64,000 nt of DNA, taken from Mesaphorura yosii (Eukaryota; Arthropoda; Collembola; Poduromorpha; Tullbergiidae). Positions 13,597-28,000 of this stretch are shown here, one piece after another. The DNA is taken from positions 1 to 64,000 of the forward strand of contig WIXG01000012.1 of assembly GCA_009869945.1 (NCBI GenBank), read 5' to 3'. The notes beneath the pieces were generated by a model. It ran no database searches. It was not told the DNA's origin and was given only the letters and a program-made list of their open reading frames with translations. The translations under genes and the position numbers were made by a program. Within the stretch, counting starts at the first letter, position 1, and each line of letters opens with the position of its first letter.

Positions 13597-16500
13597 AGGA
13601 ATTTCATACTCACACATGAAAGTGCGTGACAAAAGGGTGCATAATTTCTGCCTGCTCCAAAATCAAACGGTGCTAAATAAGGAGAAAGTCGCCCATTCCT
13701 CAAATTTAATAAAATATCTCAGCCATCGCCTGGCAAAGGCCAAGCAGTAAAGTTCCAATTCCGACAACGCTCAATGAACACCACTTTACATTTGCATGTG
13801 TGATGCGTGCAACGTGCGGGAGCAAAGTGCATAAGTGCAAGGGGTAAGAAATGGTAGTTTGCATGCGCTTTCTCACAGGCCATGCCACGCCGCGACACGC
13901 GTGCATCTCATTACACTCGTTTATGACGTACACATACGTTTGTACAAGTGGAGTTTATGGCCTGTGAGAAAAGTGAATTGAAGGCAGTGCAGAAGTTCCG
14001 GATCACAATCGCAGCAGCACTCGCAGCTCGCAGCTCACAATTCGCTAAATTCACTACTGTGATTCGCGAAAAAGAGCTACTAAATGTGCCAATTAAAATT
14101 AATGTGTCCGAAACAGAGGATTTTATGCCTTGTTTACTTGCAGCTATGTTGTTAATCACCATGATTCATGTAGTAATGAGCTTTTAGCGCAAAAGTCCGT
14201 GTCCTTAATGAAAGAAGTGCAGAAGGTGCAGTGCATTTTTCTCGCCATGCATTGTAGTACTGCATTTAGAGCCGGTCCTTAACAGGCGCTCGAATCTTTT
14301 CGGTGATTGCGCACGGAAAACACAAGCCTCCACTAATTACGACGAATAAATGTCTTCATACTGTGCCACAGCCTTGCCAGCACTGCCGGCCTTATCGGCC
14401 TGGTTAAAGTAAATAAGCATGTTACTTTGCACAATCATTTAATTGGTGTGGAAGTGAGATAAACACTACAGAAGCCAAAATCAAGCCGTTGGTCGTTTAT
14501 GTCGTAGTCGTTTAATGAGTGACCCACAAAACGGTGCAGTGCACAAAATTAAGAAAGCGACAGGGCAGTGCAAAGTCGTTTCGTTTCTCGTTGTTATCTC
14601 AGGCTAGAAACGCTGCACCATTAAAACCAAATTGCCGGTGTCCTTATCGGCCACTTAAACTAAAACTGCCGGTAATGGGTCGCGTCGCGTCGCGAAAAGT
14701 AGTTGTGAGGCCCATGCACGCAAAAATTGCAATTAAAGTGCATTTTTTTGCAAATCGGACGAACCTTTCGTTGCGAATGCTTATGGTCCGTTTGAGGCAG
14801 AATTCTTTGGTTCAAGAACGATTTGGGTTCATGGCTTTGTGCTAAGAAACTGGTGGCCTTCAATTCGAAAACAATGGAAACTCGATACAGCCACGAAATG
14901 AAAATGAATGGGAAGGAATAAGAATAAGGGATGATGGCTGATGAAAAAATAAAATAAGACACAACACTCGCCCGACAGAACAGAAATATGATTCAATTCA
15001 CAACAATGGAACAACGCAACGCAGCGCAAAGAAAAGAAGTACCAAGTACCCAGAAATCTAAAGTTAACAGACATGATACAATCTTCTATTCTTATTCCAG
15101 TCGAGGAGCAAAAGATTTATCAATTCAATTGTTCCTTTCCCTCGAACCATGTACGAAAAACTAACAACGGACCGTGAAAGCATTTTCCATGTATTCTCAA
15201 GTACCATTTTTATTATTCTTATTGCATTGCAGTACGAGAGTTCTTTTCAGAACAGAAACCCTTCCCTCTGTTGCTGTGCTGTAATTTTCAGATTCAACCC
15301 TTTCTTTTAAATCTACTTCCACCCTTCGCCTGCGTCTCGGTCCTTCTTCTTGCACAGAAATGAAGAATAGATTATGACTATTTACACGCAGTCGAAATAA
15401 CATTCGTATTTACTCGCACACTTAGCAAGTACATTATGTCTCAACCTATCAAATAAAATCTTACAAAATCTGAAGTTTACTCTTCATAATAAAACAACGC
15501 TTATGAAAAGGTAGCCTGCGCAAGACTTCTCTTCTGACAGACTAGACAGAAATTGCGGCTCGCTCATTTTTATTTGTAGACTTGTCAAGAATGAAAGACA
15601 ACTCTCAGACGGACGGACGTGAATGCGAAGATGTCCAGGCTGGGCCTAGCCAAAAGAGGAAGAAAAGAAACGAGGAACCGAGTTAAACAAACAACGCTTG
15701 GTTTTACTGCTGGCTATTGTTTTATTGTACAATATTGTGTTAAATTACCTTCAGCTTTTACAGTTTTACAGCACGGAACGGCACGGCAGTGAACGACTGA
15801 ACATTTAAATGTTAAATATGATGCCCGGCCGGCCGAAATCAGAGAGTTAGCATGCAGCCGCCTGAACTTGTAGAGGCCCGTCACTCTCGCAGGCAGACAA
15901 TCCATCAGTCACTTTCAACTTGTTTCAAAATCATGTTTTTTAATTTCTGAGTGATTGTGGCTGCCTTGCGTCTGCCTGCATGCCGCGTTTGCGCTCAGTC
16001 TGTAAATGGGCGTGCGGGTTTTATTGATTTCATTACACGATATTCTAATCTTGATTTTGACTTGGAACTAGACGGAGAAGGCGAAAATTGTACAAGCCAT
16101 AAAATTAAAATGCTGGCTGGACAAAAGCACGACACTACAAGCGTTTGGTGAATTGGCTCAGCTCGTTTAATCAGCTGAGCTGCTTTTTGACCTCAGAATT
16201 AATAAAAAGTTTCTATTGCCACTAGCCACGAGTAATTCACTTAACGATTGCATAATTATTGTGCAGTTTATCGCGTTCTTGACGGGAGGCACGAGGAAGA
16301 CCGGCCGCCGCTGCCACCAACTTCATTCGTTACTTGACAAGGTGCACAATGCTTAGCTAGCTTATAGATTGATATATGGTGAGTCCGTAGTCCGCATTCC
16401 ACCGACTCCTTATAAAGGAATGCGAGAGAAGTACAATGAACAAGGCATAAGCATTCAAATAAATTAAACCTTTGTTGCGTTGTGTTCGCGTCGCGCGAAT

Positions 16501-19500
16501 CTTCAGCTTGCTGTCTATCGTTTTTCGCTCGTAGATCTTTCCCATTGATAACTCACAAATAATGAACGGTAAAGTTCATCAAACGCAACTGCAGTGCGAG
16601 CAATAAGACACGAAATCTAATTTACATATTTAATTTAAAAAGCAAGGCAGCTCATCAGTGAGAAATGCGAACTGTGGATTGTGCGAACAACGAAGCGAGG
16701 GAAAAAATCATGAATTATAAATTAATTAATTTTAATTAAAGCGCTCAGAGTCGCAATCCATTTAATAACTTTGCATTCTTGCAAAGAAGAATTCGTAATC
16801 GAGTTACGCGGATCGAATTCGCGACTCGCGAGCCTGAGCCAGACGAAGACGAAAACGTTTCTTAAAACAAATTAAAAACATGCAACATGCTACATGCCTT
16901 TTTGTTGTTAATCATCTTCTCACATGTGCGAGCAAGACAGTGAAACGGACTCAATTAACTTTTTAATCACAATTTTTCATTTGGCCGCTCTGCCTCGCAT
17001 AGCAGTTTAGTTGATAATGCGATATTGTTATAATTTGTTAATATTTTCATTATTTCCATAATGCAAGGTCTATTATGAATAATAAGTTTTTACTGCACGA
17101 CGACGAAGACGGGTTAAACTCTAAATGCTATTCTGTATTCAGGAATCCTTTCAAGTCATGATTTCTCATGAATAATAAAGACAGAGTTAATCTGCAGGAT
17201 AATAGGAAGTAAATTAAAAGAAAAAAGAAACAAAACGAACGAGCATTTTAAATTAAGTTTACTGAATGCAGTGTAGAAGAGATCAGTGCAGAACAACGGG
17301 ATTATTCTTTCGTACTCCGTTCACCCAAATTGATTTAGAGTCTCATTAGAGCCCAGGCACAAAGCCCATGCTGGACATGGACCAAAGATTGACTCAATTG
17401 TGCATCTGTTCACACACGAAGCCTGTCCTGTCTTGTCTTGCCTCGCCTGCCTTGCGTACACACTCATTCAAAGAGCTCGTAATTTGTTTTCCTATCCTCT
17501 TGCGTAGTCGTACGCTATGCATTTGCGTAGAATTTTTTTTACACAATTCCAATTAACTCCAAGTTAATTGAAAAACAAAGGTTCGATTTGATTAAGGAAG
17601 TTGCACAAGTATTTGAGAGCCATACGCATACGAATACGCATTCAGATTAAAGGAGTTAATTGAAGTTTGAGAGGACGAGATGCAAACGGCAAAGCAAAGC
17701 ACTTAGCCAAAGCACTTACTATACAGCGTTCGTCCATTAGTCAGCCAACACTCCTTTGAACGAGATTAAACGAACAACGGCGAGAAGACGAAGAAAATTG
17801 GAAACAAGACCTCTTTAGCAGCGGCCGTGTGTGTGCGTTGATGAGTCCGCGATATAAGGAAAAGGGTAGGTTTCGATTTAATTAAAAAATATCGTTATTA
17901 TTATAATGGTGTTATTGACGAGTTTTTCCATCTTGTCTTATTTAATCGTTTCTTTTAATTTACTCGCCTGCCCGGACCACAATCACTCTGCTGCTGTTGT
18001 GCTCTGTCGTGTCGTGCCGTACTGTATTGATGACCTTGAATTTAATGAAATGAGATGTGTGCTTTTAATTTTGTGTTAAAAGCTTTTTGCTTTTTGCTTG
18101 CTGCTGCAAAGGCAATAATTCATTCATGGCGTACGCAATGCATCGGGACGGTGTATACGAGACAAGATGTAATATTTCTTGCGTCTTGCGGCCATGATTG
18201 TCGAGTGTCGACTTGTCGCGTCCTGTCTTTTCTCTCATTTATACTTCAAATTTTCAATTGCAGCCAGCCAGGTCAGGCGGAGGAGAAACAAGTTCGATGG
18301 ACATACTCAATTACATTGCACAAATACAATTAAAATTATAGAGTGTGCAGTGTTGAGAGAAAACACGAGTCCTGAGCCGGATTTGCAATTAAAATTTGAA
18401 CGACCAGCTAGAAACCACTTAACCGCTTGGTTTGGCCGGCTCACAATCACAAATGGTTCAGGAACAGGTCATCAGCTTAATTCAGACGCAACACTGGCAC
18501 TCGCACTTGACCACGCACTTATTAACCACTTAATGTGTTGCAAAATATTACTGTCACAGTCACTTGGACTGGCCACACCACAAACGGATTTCAATAAGGA
18601 ATTTGAATAAAATGTCAATCAGTGAACACGCAAACAACAAATTCTGATTTGACCTTTTTCATGTTGTGCTGAGCTGTACTGCTTTTGCTTGGCTTGCGAG
18701 ACCTGCTCAGAAATGCATTAATTTACAGAAATAAAAGGAGAAAAGTGATGCCAGGCCGTGCCACGTTCACGTCGGCCCAACGATCAAAGCACCAGCACAA
18801 GCCGAAATTATTATTAATTGTTTTCTCAATAAACGAGCTCTCATTAACTTCTTTTGCATGTGTGCTCGTTTCGACTATTTTTGCCCATTTTACAGCGTTC
18901 AGAGCTCAGGCTCGACGTAGTTTGCATGGACTCCTCATTATCACAATTTGCAAACTTTTGTCTCTGACTCCGAAACCTTTTAATCAATGCCCCGTACATG
19001 AACCTGTGCCCGTGTCTTTGATGATTATATTTGCTGATTTCATTGTTGATGACGATAAACAAAACTTGTGTCAAAGAGATTGGTTGCGTTTTTATGTTAA
19101 CTTGTCAGTGAAATCAGGAGCTCAATACAGAAGATGAGCTGATGACTTCAAAAAGGTGGCAGGCCAACAGCGCCCAGCATGCCAAAGCGAGGCAAGAAGC
19201 GTGCTTTTAAATATCTCCACGAGCAACTTGTCTTTTTTGCTTTCGTATTGGCATTTCGCATTCATTTATTATAATGGGGGCCTCGGCAGCACACTTTTGT
19301 CATTACCACTGCGACGCTGCTGCCTGCCTGTTTCAATTTCAATGTTATTTATAATGGGTGCAAAAAAGTGAGGGTGATTCATGAACGAGGCGCAGTGGCA
19401 GCGGATACAATGACAGAAGGGAGAAGGCGTGTGGTGCAATGCAAAGTAAATTGGAGTCTCTCCATCGCATCTCGTCACAGTTTACTCATTTATTGGTGGT

Positions 19501-21980
19501 GGTGGTGGGATCGCGTACACGTACAAAATTAAATAAGTCGTTGATTCGCTGCCAAACTGCGCTGTACGCGTACAAGGATTCAAGCAGGCAGGCAGGCAAC
19601 TAGTACAGAAATTATACAGAAATAATGAGCATTATAGATGGATCATGTAATAAATCTAATTCTGGAATGTATATCTTATTACACGGGCATACTTCATCTT
19701 CCCCGCACACAATCAAGCCACGGACACTAATGAGAGGGAGAAAAAGTCGCATAATCGTATGAAAATAATGAATATCGCCACCGCCACGCCAAGCCACGCC
19801 GTAGCAGTAATAATGCGAGTGTATAATGGCTCGTTTGGTTTCAAGAAAAAAGATAAAATCGCTGCGCTGCTTGACTTGTCTGTACGATGACGACAATGTG
19901 AGTCTTTAACACATACACATGCTTGTGATAATGATGACGAATGCCTCATCAGACTAATGAAGTTGTTTCACTGCCGAGCCTATCGTGTTTGTGTCGTGTC
20001 ACATCTTCTGTCAATTTTAATAAGGTCCTGGTCCCAGTCTTACTCTTGGTCTTGGTCTCGCTTCTCAAGAAACGGCTGGCTTACGCGAACGTACGCAGCA
20101 GTTCATCTTGCAATTAAAAAGCAGTTTATCCAACTAATTTATAAAGTATGAATACAGCATCTGCTGTTCTGCAACGATGAAGATTATAATTTCGGCGCAC
20201 CAACCTCATTTAAGACTCCGCGACTTCTGTGCTGTGCTATACTCGGTTGTTCCAAACTTTGTCACCGTCGTCGTGCACGTCCGCAGAAGCAGAAGCACAA
20301 AGAGTCGAGCACCGAGCATTACAAAACCGGCTTAGGCTTAACACGGCCTGTCATGCAAAAGTTGTTAATGAGAACGGAGCGAAGAAAGGAGATGATTATG
20401 CGTCTTGCTTCGCCAATTTATTAGAGCGCGCGGTAACAGTTTCGCTTCCGCAAGCCAGCCACTCCACCACTCCAACTTTTCCTCCTTTAATTATCCAAAC
20501 AATTCCAATTCCAATTACGCGCACTGAGAATGCCACGGCCGCAATCCGCAAGTTGTGGCTGATTAAAATCAGACTGAGCTGATGCGCTGTCAATCCATCA
20601 CCGACCTCATCAAATTAAATCATAGCTCGGCCGACGCATTTCGCGTACGTACGAAACAATGACCTCTGCTCTGGGCTGATTCTGACTCACTTTTGAATCA
20701 ACTTTTCTCATTGTTTTGCCTTTCGAATAAACCTGAAACAAAGTTCGCGGTGGCGTTCGCGGTGATTCATTTTTCGTGTTCGAATTCTAGTGAATACCGA
20801 GCAATTAACGAGCAGGACAGAAAACTCGCGAGAATCTTAATGAATAGAGTGCAGTTGTGTTTCTTTCCTCAGAAACTCAAATGACGGACAAAACTTCCAT
20901 TCTATACTACCAGGTTTTAGTATCTTTCATTTTCGTTTTAATTAGTTGACTGATAATAAGAACCAGATTGCAGCAGTGAAGTGCAGCGTGGCAGTTGCAG
21001 TAATGAGGACTGACTATTCAATTAGACGTGGCGTGGCTTGGCTTGGCGGTCTCTTGGCTGGCTGTCAGAAGAGCAATGCAGGAGGGCGAGAACAAGAAAT
21101 CCGTTTTTCTGGTAATAATGAGGAAAGGTTCAGCAGTGTCTCGTATCTGTTACTCTTCGACTCTTCGCAAGTTGTACAAATAAATAATTGTTTTGCATAT
21201 TCGCTGAGAAGGTAAATGGCAAATGGCAATTATTGAGCCGCCCCAGCCTTGCGCTTCGCCGCGCCGAGCGAAGACCTCCTTGGATTGATCGCTTGCCAGG
21301 TTTTACCAGTAAAAAGTAAAAAGCTAAAGCAAAAACTGAAAGGTCATTAAATTTGGTTAAGTTTGCAGTGCAAAGTAAATGAGTAAATCATATAACGAGC
21401 GGGCCTTGTGCTTGTGCGTCTCTTCGTGTGAGCTCCGTTCGTAGTTAGTGTGTGCGTCTTTCTCCTCAAAAGCCGAAACCTGTCAATCAACCCGGCCCAA
21501 GTAATGAGCCGCGCGCAGTCACAGTCAAGGCGCTCCGCTCATTCGCGATACTCTCACAAGTCTGCTCATTTATTTTCTTGTTAAAAGTATTTTCTTTCTG
21601 GTTAACTCGATAATCTCGGATCTTTGCACGTTAAGAGCTTTTATCTACGCTCGAACTCAACCTCCCTGTAAGAGACTCATCGTTTGTGGCATGTGTGCAT
21701 TGCGCTCGTCTTCATCCAATTCATTTTGAAAACATTGTCTCTGAACATGCTCGGCTATTAAGGAAATATCATAACTTATTATTATTACTCCAAGAACTAA
21801 TGAGTTGATGTGAACTCTCCTAAGTCGCAGTCGCAGTCGCTTCTTATTATTAAAATAAAGTGTTTCTTTTTAAAGACGAAGGACGAGACGGGACTCTGCT
21901 GGCTCTGCTTCTCTAATTGCCTTGCCTTCGTGTTCGCTCTTCTCTGGCTGATGAATGGTCGACCTGCCGCTGCTGTTGAA

Positions 21981-22005
21981 GCTTGGCTTGGCTTGGCTTG
22001 GCTCG
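21981..22005. repeat. GCTTG pentamer tandem repeat
   Basis: Four exact copies of the GCTTG pentamer are followed by one GCTCG variant. No coding context. Confidence 0.75.
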
Positions 22006-25000
22006 GGTGGCAGTCGACATAAACTATTTTTTATCCAGAGCCGAGCTTCTGTATTCTGAGCGTGGAAGGATTCCCTCATTGTTTGTATCGGCGAGAGTTC
22101 CCAAGCGTAGCGGGCGTAGGAGAAAAAGTTGAGAAACTTATTTCATACAGCAACTGTTGAAATAATGAGTTGACAAGGTCTTGCCCCTTAAACCGACTAA
22201 TTGGATATGTCCATTAATTGTACTGCGTGCTGCTAGTGGGTATTATATTATCCACCTGTGTGACTATTCCTATTACTTTAAGTACCACAGCAATACAAAC
22301 AATACGACGACCAGCCACACGGCGTTCGGCATATGGCAATTGAAGAATTGAAGACACACAGTTCGTTCGCGGCTGAGAGGCCAAACTGAAATTAAAAGAG
22401 ACGTGATGGCAGTATTCTCAATATTCCTGCTTCTTTTATTGCTTCGCAACCTCCAAAGTAGGAAACTTGACGCAGCTTTGTATTTTGTGTTATCATCGTC
22501 ATAAATAATAACTCCTTCGCATCTCGCAACAAATTGACACAATGCAATGCCGAGGCGATTGCGTACGCGTATGAATATGAATACTAACCTCTCGTTAAAG
22601 GATTTGACTTTGGAATAACAATAAAGTACAAATTATTGAGGATTGTCATCGTAAAAGGACAAAATTCAAATCCAAATCCGTGTAAAATGTGCGCACACAG
22701 AAAATTGTATGCCATCAAGCATTAAGCTTGTCATTTACATGTTAATCCTATTAAAGTCACCGAATTTCACAATCAACTACGAAATTGAAGCCTCTTTGGT
22801 TACAACATTCGACCAAAATTCTGCCTGCTGCAATTGGAGAACAGAACATTTATTAGATGACCACCACTTGAGTAATGAGCCTGCCTGTCCTGTGCCTGGC
22901 CTGCTCACTAGCTTCCTTCATTTCAAAACAGGCACAAAGTGTCAGCTCCAATTATCATTACGCATTCTTTCTTCCTGTAAATTGGATTGGATTGTTGAAG
23001 GGTAGAGCCAGCAGCCACAGTCAAAGTCAAAGTCAGAATAGAGTCAGCGCCGGCTGGTTATGAGTGAATGAGGGTACACACAACAGAACAGAACAGGAAC
23101 CACCGTCATTATGGCCATGGCATGCACACCTCAGCCCAGACTGCACTGAAAACTTCCCAAATTACCATCATTAAAACCAAAGAGAAAGAATGATTCGTTA
23201 GCTTCCCACTCCACGAATGCAGAGGCAAAGCCAAAGCCCGTATGCTTTGAAACGAGTTTCGTCCCATCTTGGGCTTATCTTCCCGCTCATTATTTAGTGA
23301 GCTACAATTGAGCTCTATTATACAAACTAGCTCGTAGTCGTCGCAGTCGCAGTGGCTCGTTATTCCTGTCCTCTAATTGAGAAATTCATTAAAAGAACAG
23401 TTTTAACAAGCTGTTGGCCAGCCCAGGACGAGAGTACAGGCAGGCGATGGCAATGGCAATTGTCTCATCTTGTCACAAAGTGAGTTCATGCATTAATTAC
23501 TGACGTTTCGAACTCCGGACCGGACGACCTGAGTCCAAAGTCACCTGACACTCATCGCAGTCAATGTCGATGTCGATATGAGAATAATCATTATTACAAA
23601 TCTGAGGGCCTAATTAACTTTTTCTTTACAAGCAATTATTTTATTTGTGAAACTAGTTTCAAGCATCAAACCTGTCGTGCACATAATGAAGTAAACGAAG
23701 GCGTGGAGGACAGGACGTGGATCGACAGCTGGCCAGCTCATTATCATGTAGATTGGGTCAGTGCTAATTCACAACTTGAAAACAAACTAATAAATCTAAT
23801 CCCGCACTCAAATCAATCAATATGGTAATATTCCTATTGTAATGCATGCATGTCCTGGTGCCAATTTAGTGTAAACTTCTTGTATTGGCTTGTTAGTTCT
23901 AAGCTACCAAGCGTAAGAAGAATTCATTCATTTACTCCAACTGGACTTGTGAGTTCTGAGTGTTGTTTCACTGATTTTCTTGTTAAAAAGTATGAGTCCA
24001 TTTTTCCACTGGTGAAATGGTTAAATTAAACGCTAGCGAAGTCCGAAATGAAAATATGCTTCTCAAATTTCATCCCACACGGACACGCACACGGAAAGCT
24101 GTTTTGTTTAATGCGTGCGTGATTTTGATGAATGCTGGACAATTATAAGAAATGAGTCAGACCAGATCGCAGTCACTTAATACAGGCCTGGCTGTAATTT
24201 GATTCCAAACGCTTTTCATGTCGAGATATCTCAAATCTCGACACTGGAGATTTTAACCTGGTCGGGAACGAAGAATTACCTTGAGCAGTTTGTGGCCAGG
24301 TGAATAATCGACCAGCGCAGCCAGCATAAATACCTAATTTCGAAAATGTCCAAATTCCCTTCACCAGTTTCCAGTTTATGGTGGTATCAAATTGCCAGTG
24401 TGTACCTTTTCTACGACCGACCTGGGCCTGAACTGAATGGTCTCACACAAAAAACAGCCATGAAAACAATTTCAACCTGGCGGAAGGACGAGCCAAGCGG
24501 GTGAACGACAGAACTCTGTACTCTGTGGACAATAAACAACCAGTTGCTTCTGTGTAGTTTCTGCTTTTCACTGCACTCGATGAAAATTATTCCACAGAAC
24601 CCTCTTTTTACAGTGCAGGCCTGAACGAACAAAGAGCCCAGAGCCCAGTCCAGACAAACCAAAGATACAAACATCCCGGAAAGGACAATATTGTTCAATC
24701 ATGAAACCGTTTTTCAATTCCGCCAATTCGGCAGAGTTCTTGCCCGCTTCCATTGTTAGCACATTAATGGGGACAGTTTCAGTATGGGTCGGCCGTGCCA
24801 TTCAGCCGCAGAGTTTTGGGTGAAACCGGCCCGGCCAGAGACTATTCCATGACTTAAATGAAGTTACCCTAAAATCGGAAACTTCTATCTCCCAATTGAA
24901 AATCATATTTAATAATAAAAGCAAACATCCAATGTTCACGACACGGTGACAAGTCATGCACGTCATCCGAAGCACGGCACGGCTCTGAACGGCAATGAAT

Positions 25001-28000
25001 CAAAACTGTTGTCTCATTCACTTCATCGCGTTCTAAACAATTATAAACAGCAACACACCCTTCCATCCAGAACCCAGAATCCGGAAAGCTGTGACTGCGA
25101 CTCGCACAAATCAAAATCAAAACACCTGCTCGGCTATGACTTGCCTGGCTTTTTGTACAGATTGAAATCGATACTTCCTAAACGCGGCCCAATGCAAAGC
25201 GATGCAGTGTCGGCAGTGGCATTAATTATTAGTGTATTATTGCCTGGTGAATTGAATTCCACGCACTCGTTTCCCAGATGCCACTGGTGCTTGCTGGGGG
25301 GAATGCATCGTGCATTGGCTGCACAAAAGGCCTAAATCTGATTCACTGTACTGATTTGAATTCAACTCTCAACTGAACTGAACTGAACAGCCTCCGAATT
25401 CCGAATCCTTCGAAGAGTTTCTCACCATTCAAGTACCATGAAGAATTTGTGAATGAAATTTATTTTGATTCAGAAAATGAAAATATGGAGAACATGGGAA
25501 AGGTCCCTCGGAAAACGCATTATGGAACATGGACCTCAGAATTCGTCTCTGTCAATGCCTGCCACACAGAAAACACAGAAATATTGAATACCTGTGCATT
25601 GGATTGGCAGCGTTGGCAATGCAATGGAGACATATAGTCGCTAGTCTCAGGTTTAGTGAAACATGAACATGGAATGCGGTGCCCGATGGTTCGACGGTTT
25701 GTTGAGTGTTGTAATTTTTATGGCTTGCCAATGTAAACCAACATTCTTATCTCACCTTCACCCGATCACGTATTACATAAATGCATGCATGCTCTGCGCT
25801 GAAGGCATGATGCTGATTAGAATTTGTCTGGTCTAAAATTGGAGTAGTGCGATTGCTATTGCACGCTGTCGTCTTCAAATCGAGCGCTCTGAGAGTTGAA
25901 TTGTTAAGTTATACACGATGCGGTGCAGATGCAGTGCGGAGGATGATCTCCGTGCAGCAATGCTGCTAATCTTCCACTCGCAGCGCATAGATGAAGTCAT
26001 GCGGTCGCATCAACATCCTCCTGAATAAATTGTTCAATACACACACGCAGTTATGCTTTAAGCTAATCTCCAATTTATTTTAGGTCACGACTCGTAAGTA
26101 TGACGGTCGTATTAAATTAAGCTCTCGTTATCCTATGAAATATGAGGCAATGATGACTATCTCGCATCTCGCCAAGTGGGTTGGCGTTGGCTGTCGAAGG
26201 TCAGATTAACAAATAATTGGAACAGAATGCAGCCATAAATTACGGGCGCAAAACGTATCAAATTAATAAACGAGGACTCCGAATTGAGTGCGTGGAGTGA
26301 GAAATGCACACGTCAATTTCAGATACAAAATTCAGATTTTTTCTCGTCTCATTTCGGAAGCTAAAAATATATTTTATACGAAAATCCTCAAAATACGTGC
26401 CAAAAACATCACCAACGGCCTGCCTGCGCGTTGGTGATTATCATCAGCCTCTGACAAGTTCTCTTCTGGTTTTAGGACGAGAGAAGATGCAACAGGCCTC
26501 ATTATCACCTACGAACCAAAAGCCAAGTTTTCTCCTAAAAATTCTAAGCTACGTCGTGTAGTGTCGTCAGAGTGTCAAGCTCGAACCAAGCTGCTCCAAA
26601 TTACTGGAAACTGAACGTGATGATGAAGACATTTAAGAAGGAAAACAATCTTTCACGAAAGAATCTCAACTCTGCGTATCCTTTCTTTGCATCCTGCTTT
26701 CAGCACTTTTCGAATAAAATTCCAACCTGAATCCACATTTTTGCAAGAGATAGGCAGGCCAGCAATGAAATGTAAACAACATGAGAGACAAGACTGAAGA
26801 AATGGTTGATTGCTTCTATTCTTCCCTACTGTTCAGATGATCTGATTAATCTCCATGAGCTAGATTGCTAATTAAAGCATAATTCCTATTTAAGGCAAGC
26901 CCGTGGTGCAGAAAATTGAATTCTCCTACACACAACGCGCAACAAGCTACAAGCAAATATTCGAGGACTGGCTGGCTTAATTGTTCGAGTGAGTCGATCA
27001 ATAAGCGATTGTTCTCAGAAATTGACTACGCTCAGCTTAGAAATCATGATCTGATGCTCTAAGTCAAAGTCGCGTCTAGCAAATTCAATTTACCTTTCTG
27101 CGTCTGTTTCCAATATCCCGATCCGATGCAGTTCAGATTCGTAACAGATTAGCAGCTTCTGGCTCAAATGCTGTAAACTTTTAGTTAATTTCTCGAAAAT
27201 ATCCCTCTTTTCACTTCAGTTACTCTTCCATTTCAATCGCCTAAACACAAACGTCCACTGCAAACACTCGCCCGAAATTGTTCTGATTAACCGGTAAATC
27301 GGTTGCAAATTCAATTCGAGACAAAGAAATTTCTTAATTGTTAAATTCAGCGTGAGAACTCAAGACGCAATTCGCGCAATGTTCTTTCTGCTAGACGCCG
27401 AGTGACAGTTCGTCTTCCGTTTTCCGTTTTCCGTCGCAGAACAACCAAAAACTCGAAACCGACCAAAATTAGAGCACGCAACGTGCTTTTCGGATTGACA
27501 ACACACGAAGCTCCTACAAAAGAATCGTACAGCGTAAACCGTTCAGCTCGACAGCTGGCTCACTACTGGAGGGGTTTCGGCCGTGGTGAACAATTTTTTA
27601 CATTCATCGAGCACAAACACAAAACCAAGAACCACGCACTGACACAACAGACACAACTGTGGAGCCAAAGCCAAAGTGGCTTGATGAGATGAGGTGGAAG
27701 TAGCAAAGTAAAGCGAGAGTACGAGAAGGCACGAAAAGCTGTGTTAAGAGTGTTTAAGGTACTTAGTGAACATTTGCCAGTTGTACGCGTACGCACAGGC
27801 ATTTCGTTTAGTGTTGGTTCAGCTTTAGCTTTGGCTTAACCATCGCATCGCTTCGTTTATGTTTATTACTTCATTTCCCTCTCATTCAGCACGCAATTAA
27901 CAATGGAATTGTTCAAAGGGTCCTCTCCGCTGTCCATTCACTGATTAGTGAACAGTGGAACACCCCGAGTCAGTTAATTAACTTGCAATCTCAGTCTCTT

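Noticed and set aside
18685-19137. 150-codon plus-strand open frame
   Set aside because: Longest frame in the desert, but no domain, no repeat of codon pattern and no splice context; expected by chance in 36 kb.
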